Assembly (NCBI RefSeq): GCF_003994235.2
Contig: NZ_RYFG02000113.1
Span: 25,166 to 89,165 of the forward strand
Direction of reading: 5' to 3'
Length of the DNA stretch: 64,000 bases
Source of the DNA: Candidatus Methylobacter oryzae
GTDB taxonomy: Bacteria; Pseudomonadota; Gammaproteobacteria; Methylococcales; Methylomonadaceae
Shown piece after piece: positions 40,099 to 49,153 of the stretch. The notes beneath the pieces are model-generated. The model searched no databases. It was not told where the DNA came from and saw only the letters and a program-made list of their open reading frames with translations. Numbering within the stretch: the first letter of the stretch is position 1; every line of letters starts with the position of its first letter. A program made the translations under genes and the position numbers.

Positions 40099-40563
40099 CT
40101 ATTTGTCATGACCGTCAAAAAAAATGGCGGTTTTAGATAAATGATCGTGCCAACTACACTGATCTTTATCAATAAGAATCCACAAAATACCAAGTCCACA
40201 AAAACTCCATGATATTATGGCTGCGGCAAAACGGAATAAAGCCTGTTCCCAGCTGATCGGCCTCATGTCCAACGTGAGCACTTTTATTTTCCAAGCGCGA
40301 AGCCCTAATGTTTGCCCGCCATGAGTCCAAAACCAAGCGTAAAAAAAGAAGCTGACCAGCAGTAAATAGAGGGGAAAAAAGAACTGTTGAGCAGTAAAAG
40401 CCTGCCCTCCGTTAAAAGGCAGCAACAGCGCAGTGGCAACAAATAAAAGGCCAATAAGTAACAGAATGTCGTAAAGAGTTGCTGCTAAACGACGTAAAAA
40501 ACCAGGTTTAGAAATGGGGCTATTACCTGGTTTTTGCGGCGTGCTTTTTGTTAACCCTAGCAA
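40099..40563 (-). CDS. RDD family membrane protein
   Basis: Small inner-membrane protein of the RDD family, whose function is mostly unknown (some members take part in ion exchange). The 154-residue product has the hallmark Arg-Asp-Asp-like pattern at the start of the first membrane helix (FLRRLAATLYDILLLIGLL). Further hydrophobic segments lie at about residues 58-80 and 105-130, and the phrase HGGQTLGLRAWKIKVL is typical of RDD proteins. The start is uncertain: TTG at 40563 directly follows an in-frame TAA that ends a 59-residue frame. No good Shine-Dalgarno is seen. Confidence 0.82.
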   Translation of the reverse strand: MLGLTKSTPQKPGNSPISKPGFLRRLAATLYDILLLIGLLFVATALLLPFNGGQAFTAQQFFFPLYLLLVSFFFYAWFWTHGGQTLGLRAWKIKVLTLDMRPISWEQALFRFAAAIISWSFCGLGILWILIDKDQCSWHDHLSKTAIFFDGHDK

Positions 40564-40743
40564 TTAAATTTTAAATAAAGCCAGTTTTTGACCAAAATAC
40601 ATACACATCGCCATTAGCGCTCCCAACATTATCAGAGAAAAGAAAAATGGCGGTCTATGAAACAGAAGAATGAAAAAATCTGTTGCAAAAAGGCTGGTTA
40701 ACAAAGGTTGATCAATTAAGCTATTAAGAATCTTTTTGAACAT
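40564..40743 (-). CDS. Possible 59-residue hydrophobic protein ahead of the RDD gene
   Basis: Frame from ATG 40743 (MFKKILNSLIDQPLLTSLF) to TAA at 40564. It is strongly hydrophobic with two likely membrane segments (about residues 14-28 and 34-50) and positively charged ends. It is in the same frame as the RDD gene and separated from it by the stop codon only. It has no recognised family. It could be a separate small membrane protein, an upstream coupling frame, or an extension of the RDD protein split by a nonsense mutation. Confidence 0.45.
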   Translation of the reverse strand: MFKKILNSLIDQPLLTSLFATDFFILLFHRPPFFFSLIMLGALMAMCMYFGQKLALFKI

Positions 40744-40972
40744 AACAAATTCCAGTCAAGCACGCTAATGTTTGTGCGAATGTTAAAAAAATGGTTGCCT
40801 GATCTTTTATCTGGCGCCCGCAACGTGATGTAATTAAAATTGCTCGAAAAAATCAGAACGCTGATTCTACTCCATTCAAAAGGGGAATGTAAAAGAAACT
40901 TGCTGATTGGGTTAGAATTCATTTGCAATGATATAATTGGACATTAGAAAAAATAAATAAGGTGTAAAGGCT

Positions 40973-42343
40973 ATTTTAAACTTCTTTAAAAAAATTATTA
41001 GATCAGCAAAAAATGATGCTGAACCGACTGGCGCAAACGTCAAAATATACTCACGCGCGGAACACAATATTTCACGATCCCTGATCAGTGAGCACGCACT
41101 GAAGGTTTTGTATCGTTTGCAAAAAGAGGGGTTCGATGCTTATCTTGTTGGCGGTTGTGTACGTGATTTACTGTTAGGACGGGAACCCAAGGACTTTGAC
41201 GTCGTCACCAATGCCGACCCGGATCAAGTCAGAAAAGTATTTCGCAATTGTCGCTTAATTGGCCGCAGGTTTCGTCTAGCTCACGTGCATTTCGGCCGCG
41301 AAATTATTGAAGTTGCAACGTTTCGAGGCAGCGGAGAAGAACAAAACGATAATCAAGTACTCAATAAGGAAGGACGACTATTACGGGATAATGTTTACGG
41401 TACAATTGAAGAAGATGTTTGGAGGAGAGATTTTACCGTTAATGCACTCTATTATAATATCAAGGATTTTTCGGTAGTAGATTATGTCGGCGGTATGACC
41501 GACCACAAAACCGGAACGCTTAAGCTCATCGGCGATCCCGAAACGCGTTTTCGTGAAGATCCTGTACGTATGCTTAGAGCCGTGCGCTTTGCCGTTAAGC
41601 TCGGTTTCAAGCTTGATCCTGAATGCGAAAGAGCAATGCATAATGATGTTCAACTGCTGGCTGGCATACCCCCTGCCCGACTTTATGATGAAGCGCTAAA
41701 GCTGTTTTTATCCGGCTACGCATTACAGACTTTTGAGATGCTCAGGCATTATGGACTTTTCCAAATGCTGTTCCCTTCTACGGAAAATAGTTTAGCTGTT
41801 GAAGACAACAGTTTCCCACGATTGCTTTTAATTAAAGCACTGGAGAACTCGGACAATAGAATCGCGATGGGCAAAACTGTCACCGCTTACTTTTTATTGG
41901 CTGCGTTTTTGTGGGAGCCTGTGCGAATGTTGGTCAAAGAAAAGATGGCGCAAGGAGAGGTCGAATTTATTGCCTATCAAGATGCAGCCAATGAAGTTAT
42001 TTCCCGACAAATTAAAAGCACGGCCCTTCCTCGCCATATTAGCCTGGCTATGCGTGAGGTTTGGAGTATGCAACCAAAATTCAATGCACGTATCGGCTCG
42101 AAACCCAGCCGTTTGCTTAGTCATCCTCGCTTTAGAGCCGGTTATGACTTTCTAGTATTACGTGCTGAAACAGGAGGCGCCGACCCCGAGTTAGCTGAGT
42201 GGTGGACAAAATATCAAAATGCCAATGAAAATGAACAAAGGAAAATGACTCAGCCTCCGCGCCGCGCACAGAATAACAAATCGGGGCGCAAAAGAAGTTA
42301 TCATAGAAAAGCTAAAGATAACTCTCCTAAAACAGAGCCTTAA
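40973..42343 (+). CDS. pcnB: Poly(A) polymerase I, apparent AUU start
   Basis: Adds 3' poly(A) tails that promote mRNA decay. The nucleotidyltransferase head is clear: LVGGCVRDLLLG, then PKDFDVVT with the catalytic Asp residues, RRDFTVNALYYN, and GDPETRFREDPVRMLRAVRF. A basic tail ends the protein. The first ATG/GTG/TTG in frame is TTG 41108, but conserved sequence continues upstream (SRAEHNISRSLISEHALKVL, like E. coli ...REQHAISRKDISENALKVM). No standard start exists before the in-frame TAA at 40958. An ATT at 40973, ten bases after TAAGG, gives 456 residues beginning (M)LNFFKKIIRSAKND. E. coli pcnB is known to start at AUU. First gene of pcnB-folK-panBCD. Confidence 0.9.
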   Translation: MLNFFKKIIRSAKNDAEPTGANVKIYSRAEHNISRSLISEHALKVLYRLQKEGFDAYLVGGCVRDLLLGREPKDFDVVTNADPDQVRKVFRNCRLIGRRFRLAHVHFGREIIEVATFRGSGEEQNDNQVLNKEGRLLRDNVYGTIEEDVWRRDFTVNALYYNIKDFSVVDYVGGMTDHKTGTLKLIGDPETRFREDPVRMLRAVRFAVKLGFKLDPECERAMHNDVQLLAGIPPARLYDEALKLFLSGYALQTFEMLRHYGLFQMLFPSTENSLAVEDNSFPRLLLIKALENSDNRIAMGKTVTAYFLLAAFLWEPVRMLVKEKMAQGEVEFIAYQDAANEVISRQIKSTALPRHISLAMREVWSMQPKFNARIGSKPSRLLSHPRFRAGYDFLVLRAETGGADPELAEWWTKYQNANENEQRKMTQPPRRAQNNKSGRKRSYHRKAKDNSPKTEP

Positions 42344-42366
42344 GGCGTAGCGCTTCAAAATTAATT

Positions 42367-42870
42367 ATGGAAAATTCTGAAACTGATTCAGTCACTGTCT
42401 ATATAGGCTTAGGCAGCAACCTTGCAAATCCTGCTGACCAGGTAAGGTCAGCGCGTACTGCAATAATGCAGACTCCTGGAATCAAAGAAACTGCATTTTC
42501 CAGTTTGTACCATAGCCCACCTATGGGACCACAGGATCAGCCTGATTATGTTAACGCTGTGATGTGTGTCGCGACCAAGTTGCCTCCCATTGATTTACTA
42601 CACTGCCTGCAACGTATCGAAAATAACCACGGACGGGTCAGAAAAGCCGAACGCTGGGGCGCAAGAACTCTGGATTTGGATATGTTAATTTATGACGACC
42701 AGCTGATTAATATACCTGAGTTAATCGTGCCGCATCCAGGCTTAGCTGAACGCGCTTTTGTCTTGTATCCTTTATTTGAAATCGCTCCTCAATTGATGAT
42801 TCCCGGCAAAGGCAATATTGCAGATTTGCTTGCCCAATGCCCAATGAATGAGTTGAGACGGCTAGATTAA
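42367..42870 (+). CDS. folK: 6-hydroxymethyl-7,8-dihydropterin pyrophosphokinase
   Basis: Folate pathway enzyme that transfers pyrophosphate from ATP to hydroxymethyldihydropterin. The 167-residue product has the N-terminal pattern VYIGLGSNLANP, the substrate motif SSLYHSPPMGPQDQPDYVNAV and the metal-binding RWGARTLDLDMLIYDD. Length is normal. It lies 24 bases after pcnB and 42 bases before panB, as in many gammaproteobacteria. Confidence 0.97.
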   Translation: MENSETDSVTVYIGLGSNLANPADQVRSARTAIMQTPGIKETAFSSLYHSPPMGPQDQPDYVNAVMCVATKLPPIDLLHCLQRIENNHGRVRKAERWGARTLDLDMLIYDDQLINIPELIVPHPGLAERAFVLYPLFEIAPQLMIPGKGNIADLLAQCPMNELRRLD

Positions 42871-42912
42871 TTATTCTTAGCCTAATCAAAATCCGTTACC
42901 CTTCCGAGAAAA

Positions 42913-43728
42913 ATGAATCAATACCTCTCTACTGGTACGCTTAAGCCCCTATCAATCACTGACCTAGCAGCCATGAAGCAACGCGGTGAGAAGATATCTT
43001 GCCTAACTGCTTATGATGCTAGTTTTAGCGCCCTAATCGATAAAGTAGGTATCGATATGATACTGGTGGGCGATTCTTTGGGCATGGTTATTCAAGGACA
43101 TAGCACAACATTACCGGTCACTATCAAAGATATGGTTTATCACACACATTGTGTTAGCAAGGCTAGGCAGCGGGCATTTATCGTCGCGGATTTGCCGTTT
43201 ATGAGCTATGCCTCACCGATTATTGCGGCCAAGAATGCTGCTAAGTTAATGCAGATAGGCGGCGCACAAATGGTTAAGCTTGAAGGTCCGAAATTTGAAT
43301 GCGTTAGCTTTCTTGTTGACCAAGGCATTCCTGTATGCGGGCATTTAGGACTGCTACCGCAATCAGTCAATCAATTGGGCAGCTATAAGGTCCAAGGGAA
43401 AGAACTGGCTGCCGCCGAAAAAATACTAACAGAAGCACATCAATTGCAGCAAGCAGGCGCTAGTTTACTGGTATTGGAGTGCATCCCTGCATCTTTGGCT
43501 AAAGAGATCAGTTCGCAATTGACAATCCCAATTATAGGTATTGGTGCTGGAGTAGACTGCGATGGACAAGTACTGGTGCTTTATGACATGCTTAACATCG
43601 GCCCGATCAAACGACCACGTTTTTCCAGAGATTTTATGAATGGCGCAAACAATATTGAAGAAGCTCTTAACACCTACCACCAGTCTGTTAAACAGTCCCT
43701 ATTTCCTAGCATCGACCACAGCTTTTGA
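42913..43728 (+). CDS. panB: 3-methyl-2-oxobutanoate hydroxymethyltransferase
   Basis: First step of pantothenate synthesis: adds a hydroxymethyl group from methylenetetrahydrofolate to ketoisovalerate. The 271-residue product shows metal- and substrate-binding phrases LTAYDASFSALIDKVGID, ILVGDSLGMVIQGHSTTLPV and VCGHLGLLPQSVNQLGSYKV. The catalytic Glu is in VLECIPASLAKEIS. The end nearly touches panC. The only C1-related link is its folate cofactor, which fits the folK neighbour. Confidence 0.97.
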   Translation: MNQYLSTGTLKPLSITDLAAMKQRGEKISCLTAYDASFSALIDKVGIDMILVGDSLGMVIQGHSTTLPVTIKDMVYHTHCVSKARQRAFIVADLPFMSYASPIIAAKNAAKLMQIGGAQMVKLEGPKFECVSFLVDQGIPVCGHLGLLPQSVNQLGSYKVQGKELAAAEKILTEAHQLQQAGASLLVLECIPASLAKEISSQLTIPIIGIGAGVDCDGQVLVLYDMLNIGPIKRPRFSRDFMNGANNIEEALNTYHQSVKQSLFPSIDHSF

Positions 43729-43733
43729 GTTTT

Positions 43734-44588
43734 ATGCAAATAGCTAAAACAGTATCGGAATTACGCGAAATTGTCAGAGAATGGCGTTCTGCAGGACAGA
43801 GCGTTGCATTAGTACCAACAATGGGTAACTTGCACCCCGGACATATTGCTTTGGTAAACAGAGCCAAAGAAAAAGCGAATCGAGTGGTAGTCAGTATTTT
43901 TGTAAATCCCATGCAATTTGGCGTCGGTGAAGATTTTGAGACTTATCCCCGCACCGAGCGTGAAGACCAAGAAAAACTTAATATTTCTGGCGCAGATTTA
44001 TTGTTTCTACCCACTGTCTCAGAAGTTTATGCGCAGAATGCCAAAACGACCGTATCGGTAACCGATTTATCCGAATGGTATTGCGGCGCATCCAGACCTG
44101 GACACTTTAACGGTGTGACAACAATCGTTTGCAAACTGTTTAATATGGTACAACCAGATATTGCCTTATTCGGTTTAAAAGATTTTCAGCAGTTTACATT
44201 AATAAGAACCATAGTCAGAGACCTGAATATTCCTGTTGAAATCATCGGCGTGAAAACTGTTCGTGAAATCAGTGGATTGGCAATGAGCTCTAGGAACGGC
44301 TATTTAACTCCAGAAGAAAAAAATGTTGCGGCAAAAATATATCAGTCTTTATGTACCGCTCGTAACGCTATTTTATCAGGACAACAATCTTATGAAGAAA
44401 TTGAACGTCAAGGCGTACTTTTTTTGCTTGAATCGGGCCTTCAACCGGATTATTTCTGCATATGTAGGGCAAGCGATTTAAAAAAAGCCGACATAGATGA
44501 TATAGAGCTGGTTTTACTTACGGCAGCAAAGCTTGGAAAAACACGATTGATCGACAACCTTTGCTTTACCAAACATGAAGCAGCATAA
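43734..44588 (+). CDS. panC: Pantothenate synthetase
   Basis: Joins pantoate and beta-alanine using ATP. I choose ATG 43734 (MQIAKTVSELREIVREW), giving 284 residues, the same as E. coli (283); a TTG nine bases upstream is less likely. The ATP-binding HIGH-like motif is PTMGNLHPGHIALV. Also present are KMSKS-like MSSRNGYLT and the pantoate-binding VSIFVNPMQFGVGEDFETYP. It lies 5 bases after panB. Confidence 0.97.
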   Translation: MQIAKTVSELREIVREWRSAGQSVALVPTMGNLHPGHIALVNRAKEKANRVVVSIFVNPMQFGVGEDFETYPRTEREDQEKLNISGADLLFLPTVSEVYAQNAKTTVSVTDLSEWYCGASRPGHFNGVTTIVCKLFNMVQPDIALFGLKDFQQFTLIRTIVRDLNIPVEIIGVKTVREISGLAMSSRNGYLTPEEKNVAAKIYQSLCTARNAILSGQQSYEEIERQGVLFLLESGLQPDYFCICRASDLKKADIDDIELVLLTAAKLGKTRLIDNLCFTKHEAA

Positions 44589-44678
44589 TTTATACCATTC
44601 TCAATATGCTAGAAGTTGATAGATTATTGTAATTAATGGATAATACGCGGTTCTCAAGGGTATTTAGATAATTTTATT

Positions 44679-45065
44679 ATGCAAATTACAATGCTTAAAG
44701 CGAAATTACATAGAGCAACTGTAACTCACTCAGAACTGGGTTATGAAGGTTCTTGCGCGATTGACGGTAATATTCTTGATTTATCTGGTATTAGGGAATA
44801 CGAACAGATACAAATTTATAATGTCAACAACGGCGCCCGCTTCACGACCTATGCCATACGTGCAGAAGAAGGCTCAGGATTGTTTTCAGTTAATGGCGCC
44901 GCCGCACGCCTGGCATGCCCTGGCGATCTCATTATTGTTTGTGCATTTGCAATTTTAGATTCAATAGAGGCTGAACACCATAAGCCAGTTCTAGTTTATT
45001 TTAATGAAAAAAACCAGGTTCAACGATCATCAAGCTCTATTCCTGTTCAAGCCGCTTCTGCCTGA
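44679..45065 (+). CDS. panD: Aspartate 1-decarboxylase proenzyme
   Basis: Pyruvoyl enzyme that makes beta-alanine from aspartate. The 128-residue product has the self-cleavage site Gly24-Ser25 in [10 protein letters not shown]; Ser25 becomes the pyruvoyl group. Lys9 in [12 protein letters not shown] and the phrase [17 protein letters not shown] are conserved. It is 90 bases after panC, completing panB-panC-panD. The region downstream is decayed mobile DNA. Confidence 0.97.
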   Translation: MQITMLKAKLHRATVTHSELGYEGSCAIDGNILDLSGIREYEQIQIYNVNNGARFTTYAIRAEEGSGLFSVNGAAARLACPGDLIIVCAFAILDSIEAEHHKPVLVYFNEKNQVQRSSSSIPVQAASA

Positions 45066-45723
45066 TATTACAAACCTTTTCTACTTCAATCCGTACCGCA
45101 ACAAATTCCTACTGTTCAACAAATGGACTTTAGCAGTAGGATTAATCTTAACTAACCAAGAGTTGCTCTAAACGATGCGGCTCAGTTTTTTTTAAAAACA
45201 CCAATCACGGCATTCTTGTTAATATAGAGCCCGTACGGCATTACACGAATACAGCCACAAGCAATGACCATATCGATAACTTGTTTTTTTGATACCAAAT
45301 TTACAGCCTTGTAGTAGCAAGCCAATATAAAAGTTTTCACCTCATATCCAGTGGACCTCGATTTGCTGAAATAGTCTGAGGGTCAATTGAGTACTGATAG
45401 TGTCATCATAGAGAACGATGACGCCATCGACGCACCGCCTCTGTCGTGCAGGCGCATCCATGTAAAACTTGTCCCATAGTTCCTCCCGTTGTAGCTGGCA
45501 ATACTTTACACCCGTACATTGTGGGACTAAACATCTAGCCCTGGCCGACAACCTGGAAACATTCAGTTAACAGTGAGCGTAACGGGATATGGCATTAAGC
45601 CAAATCAGTGAAAAATTAGTCGCAGGATTTTGAATTGAGCGAATGTTTCTAATAGTCAATCATATTGAAGCGAAGCGAAATTTTATAGTATAGCTATTGA
45701 CTTTAGCGTAGTGAGGTTCAGTC
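45066..45723. other. 658-base region without an intact gene after panD
   Basis: Contains a perfect 8-bp hairpin (TCCTACTG at 45107-45114 with CAGTAGGA at 45134-45141), with no T tract, that may mark the end of the panD transcript. It also holds a short minus-strand transposase-like fragment (45342-45551, listed separately). The rest shows only short frames full of stops, typical of decayed insertion-sequence DNA. Confidence 0.5.
45342..45551 (-). pseudogene. Possible IS630-type transposase fragment
   Basis: A 69-codon frame whose second half (RRCVDGVIVLYDDTIST, then QLTLRLFQQIE) resembles the mid-catalytic part of some IS630-type transposases. There the phrase G-(A/V)-I is followed by a DTI.A..T...F.QIE pattern. 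There is no start region, no end and no terminal repeat. The resemblance is by eye and short, so the family is tentative. Confidence 0.3.
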
Positions 45724-46281
45724 ATGGCAGCCATTAAATACAAAGTCAATTTGACCGACGAAGAAGAGCTCCAGTTGGAAGCCTTAATTCATAAAGAGCA
45801 AAGTGCAGCGCGCAGTCAACCCCAGGCTCGCATTCTGTTAAAAGCCGCCGCCGGCATTCAGGATAAAGACATGATCTAGGCGATGGACGTCTCGCCGTCG
45901 ATGGTGGCAAAAACCCGGCAGCGCTGTATAGAAGAAAGGCCAGAAGCCGCGCTCAAAGATCGCCCACCCGTCCCGGAGGCCAAACACCCAAGTTAACGGA
46001 AAAACAAGCACTCATGTCATCGCCATCACTTACAGTGAGGCGCCGGAAGGAGCACACTGCGGACCCTGCGACTATTGTCGGACAAGGTGGTGGAGTTGGG
46101 TTATGCGGCCTCGGCAGCTATGAACGATCCGCCGGCTTTTAAAAAACACTTTAAAGCCCTGCAGAAACAAGGGCGATGTATTCCGGACGTCAACGTAGAA
46201 TTTGTGGCAGCGATGGAAGAAGAAGTCCTGGAGCTGTATGAAGCCCCTTACGATCCCATGCGTCCGGTCGTGTGTTTCGAT
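45724..46281 (+). pseudogene. IS630-family transposase remnant
   Basis: Decayed N-terminal half of a transposase. ATG 45724 opens MAAIKYKVNLTDEEELQLEA and QARILLKAAAGIQDKD. Codon 52 is TAG where relatives have Gln. The family sequence then resumes (AMDVSPSMVAKTRQRC), changes frame at GQTPKLTEKQA, changes again at HVIAITYSEAP, and again at RTLRLLSDKVVELGY. It ends at PYDPMRPVVCFD, exactly at the first catalytic Asp region, so the rest of the DDE domain is missing. One nonsense and at least three frameshifts make it non-functional. An IS256-family copy lies 22 bases downstream. Confidence 0.85.
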
Positions 46282-46302
46282 TTTAGGGAAAGCGTGTTTT
46301 CC

Positions 46303-47631
46303 GAGGGTGTCCTGAATTTTGTGTAAACGGGGTTTATTAAAAGTTCGGCATTCGATCGTCGAATTGAATACTAAACCGATTCAAAGCGGCTTTCCAGTCC
46401 TGTAACGGCATGGTCCATTTTTTACTGATGTTCATCAGCGCCAGATAGAACAGTTTCAACAACGCCTCATCACGGGGAAACGAGCCTCGATTCTTGGTGA
46501 TTTTCCGCAGGCTCATATTCACCGACTCGATGGCATTGGTGGTGTAAATGATACGGCGTATCTCCGGCGGGTAATCGAAAAACGGAATGATACGGCTCCA
46601 GCTGCACCGCCAGATTTGGGCAATAGACGGATAAGCCTCGTTCCATTGGGTCTCGAATTCAGCCAGCCGCTGCTCGGCCTCATCGGCCGTGGCTGACTGG
46701 TAAATCTGCTTGAGATCGGCTGCGATCTGTTTGCGCATTTTCCAACTGACATAGTTCAGGCTATTGCGCACCCAATGCACGATGCACAGTTGCACCGCCG
46801 TTTGCGGATAGACCGTTTCAATAGCTTCAGGAAATCCCTTCAAGCCATCGACGCAGGCGATGAAGATGTCCTGCACGCCGCGATTTTTCAGTTCGGTGAC
46901 CACCTGCAGCCAGAATTTGGCGCCTTCGGTTTGGGCGATCGAGAGTCCCAGCACTTCCTTTTCACCGTTCATATTAATGCCAATCGCCAGATACACCGCT
47001 TTGATCCGTACCGCGCCGCTGTCGCGCACTTTAACGTGGATGCAGTCGAGATACATAATCGGATAAATCGGGTCGAGAGGCCGTAACTGCCAGGCTTTAA
47101 CTTCATCGGCTACGGCATCGGTTACCGTGGAAATCAACGAGGGTGATACCTCGGTACCATACAGTTCTTCCAAATGGCTCTGGATTTCTCGAACGGTCAG
47201 ACCGCGCGCATACAACGAGATGATCTTGTCATCGAAACCGGTCCAGCGCGATTGGTGTTTGGCGATGATTTGCGGTTCAAAACTACCGTGCCGATCACGA
47301 GGAATCTCAAGCGGCAATTCGCCGAAATCGCCCTTGAGCGTCTTTGGCTCTTGCCGTTGCGGGTATTGCCGGTGGGATTGATAACGGGATTATGCCTGGC
47401 ATGCCCCAGATGTTCGGTCATTTCGGTTTCCAAGGCTCGTTCGACCAAAGCTTTGGTCAATTGCTTCAACAGGCCATTTTCGCCGATCAGGTCTTCGGTT
47501 TTTTGATAACCTGACAATAAGCTATCGATTAGGTCGGTAGGGATGGATTTTGGTGCGGTCATTTTGACTCCTTATAAAGTAACGGCAGTTTCCTGCCTAA
47601 TGACCGTTTACACAAAAATTTTTACACCCTC
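46303..47631 (-). mobile_element. IS256-family insertion sequence
   Basis: About 1329 bp, with imperfect terminal inverted repeats of about 28 bp. The left end (46303-46330) begins GAGGGTGTCC and runs to TTTTGTGTAAACGG. The right end (47604-47631, read inward) begins GAGGGTGTAA and runs to the same TTTTGTGTAAACGG. The flanks are TGTTTTCC (46295-46302) and TGCTTTCC (47632-47639), an 8-base target duplication with one difference. Size, repeat style and transposase all fit IS256. The transposase has a frameshift, so the copy is probably not autonomous. Confidence 0.88.
46337..47562 (-). pseudogene. IS256-family transposase, frameshifted
   Basis: The N-terminal part reads MTAPKSIPTDLIDSLLSGYQ to GNTRNGKSQ (47562 down to about 47346). 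The rest continues in another frame from LPLEIPRDRHGSFEPQIIAK to the stop at 46337. One base appears lost at about 47341-47346 in the A-run of GAGCCAAAGACG; adding one base restores a normal protein of about 408 residues. DDE-type phrases are present: IMYLDCIHVKVRDSG, FIACVDGLKGFPEAI and IYTTNAIESVN. A true deletion, a sequencing slip in a short homopolymer, or programmed shifting would look alike; deletion is the simplest reading. Confidence 0.87.
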
Positions 47632-47716
47632 TGCTTTCCCGCCCTAAGATTTATATGCGCTTGCTCTGCCCCATTCGAGAGGAAGTAATACCTTATAATT
47701 ATTGAGCTATTCCCTC

Positions 47717-47754
47717 AAAAAAAAACCCCTGCTATCTTACATGATAACAGGGGT
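47717..47754 (-). terminator. Intrinsic terminator of pmoCAB
   Basis: Read on the minus strand, ACCCCTGTTATC pairs with GATAGCAGGGGT (12 bp, one mismatch) around a 6-base loop and is followed by eight or more T. It lies about 50 bases past the pmoB stop. Confidence 0.92.
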
Positions 47755-47803
47755 CTTCAATTCCTTAACCGACAACCGAAGAGCTATCGATCAATTTTTT
47801 TCA

Positions 47804-49048
47804 TTAGATGAAAGTTGGAATTAATGGAGCGTCTACCATAACCATTTGACGGTTGCCAGCTTCATCAAAGAAGAACAACAAACCAGCAAAACGGCTATCT
47901 GGATCATAGATCAAGTCAGCTAAACGGTAAACTTCCCAAGCAGCATCAGATGCAGTAACTTGAACAGTTCTTGAAGTACCTGGAGCGATTGGGCTGTTAT
48001 CGCTAACAGACAAACCTTCTTCAGCTAACAAGTCATCTGGATAACCAGTTTCGTCTGTATGAACTTTTGGATCCAAGAAACGAACACCAGCAGTGTTGAA
48101 CTCGCCCAAACGAACTGCAGAATCACCATTGTTAGTGATAGTCAATGTCATTTGCATAGCACGACCTGGCACACGATAAGTTGCATCTTCAACTTTAACG
48201 TTAACAGTTCTTGCTGGCAATTCAATTGGCTTCATACCACGTAACAAACCAGCTTGCAGAGGTGTAGTCACTGGATATGCTGCATTTGTGCTGCTCATAC
48301 CAAAAGCAACGATTGCAATTGTACCAACCGCAAAGCCCAGAGCAACTTTTCTGTCGCCAGCAGTAATCAAAGAATCTGCTTTTCCTGCTTCCATAGCAAT
48401 GTGGCGTGGAACGAAGATTGGTTTACGAGCCCAATATCCAACCCAAACCAAGCCTAAGCCATACCAGAAAGCATGCCAGAAGTAAGTGTTGCTCAGGTTA
48501 TACGTTTCCAAGTTGATTGTATCACCTAACAACGTAGTAACTGGGTTAGTAAATGATCCCATAGTACCAGTAACAGTTACCCATTTACCTGGACCAATGA
48601 TTGGACCACCGCCTTTTACGTTCATCATAGTGTGAACGTGCCAGTCACCTGGACGACGTGCTTTTAACAATACTTTAAACTCATAAGTTTCGCCCAATTC
48701 CAAAGTTACTGAACGAGGAACCAATTGACCACCGATCCATGAACCTTGACGAATAAATACAGGTCCTGGAATACCGATGTTCAAGAATGAGATTTCTGGT
48801 TTATCAACAGTTTCAGGCCATCCAGCGAAAACGTGGAATTTACCAGAAATTGTCATTGTATCGTTAACAGCTACTGTATCTTTTGACCAGTTCAAATCAA
48901 ACCAGTGAATTGTACGCATACGCATGAATGCAGCTTGCGACTTTTCACCATGAGCAGATGCAGTTGGTGCGTAAAACATCGCTGCTGTAACAGTTACCAG
49001 CAGTGCGACAAAGGATAATTTAGCAACCTTGTCTTTTATTAATTTCAT
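47804..49048 (-). CDS. pmoB: Particulate methane monooxygenase subunit B
   Basis: Largest subunit of the copper enzyme that oxidises methane to methanol in intracytoplasmic membranes; most of it is periplasmic. The 414-residue product has a signal peptide (1-32, ending TASA), so mature PmoB starts at His33, the first CuB ligand. His137 and His139 in DWHVHTMMNV complete that site, and His48 and His72 of the second site seen in Methylococcus capsulatus are also present. Two cupredoxin domains flank two membrane helices (about 190-210 and 235-255). Last gene of pmoCAB; Shine-Dalgarno GAGGAGG. Confidence 0.99.
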   Translation of the reverse strand: MKLIKDKVAKLSFVALLVTVTAAMFYAPTASAHGEKSQAAFMRMRTIHWFDLNWSKDTVAVNDTMTISGKFHVFAGWPETVDKPEISFLNIGIPGPVFIRQGSWIGGQLVPRSVTLELGETYEFKVLLKARRPGDWHVHTMMNVKGGGPIIGPGKWVTVTGTMGSFTNPVTTLLGDTINLETYNLSNTYFWHAFWYGLGLVWVGYWARKPIFVPRHIAMEAGKADSLITAGDRKVALGFAVGTIAIVAFGMSSTNAAYPVTTPLQAGLLRGMKPIELPARTVNVKVEDATYRVPGRAMQMTLTITNNGDSAVRLGEFNTAGVRFLDPKVHTDETGYPDDLLAEEGLSVSDNSPIAPGTSRTVQVTASDAAWEVYRLADLIYDPDSRFAGLLFFFDEAGNRQMVMVDAPLIPTFI

Positions 49049-49153
49049 ATATCCTCCTCTATAATAGAGAATCTATAGTTTTCAGAGTATCCAGTGTCAA
49101 CATATTCTTGCCAACACCAGTCTTTTTGTGTGAATTTCTACAACCAAAGGTTA

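Noticed and set aside
47335..47350. Programmed frameshift in the IS256 transposase
   Set aside because: IS256-family elements are not known to use one, and no classic slippery heptamer with a downstream structure is evident; a one-base loss is simpler.
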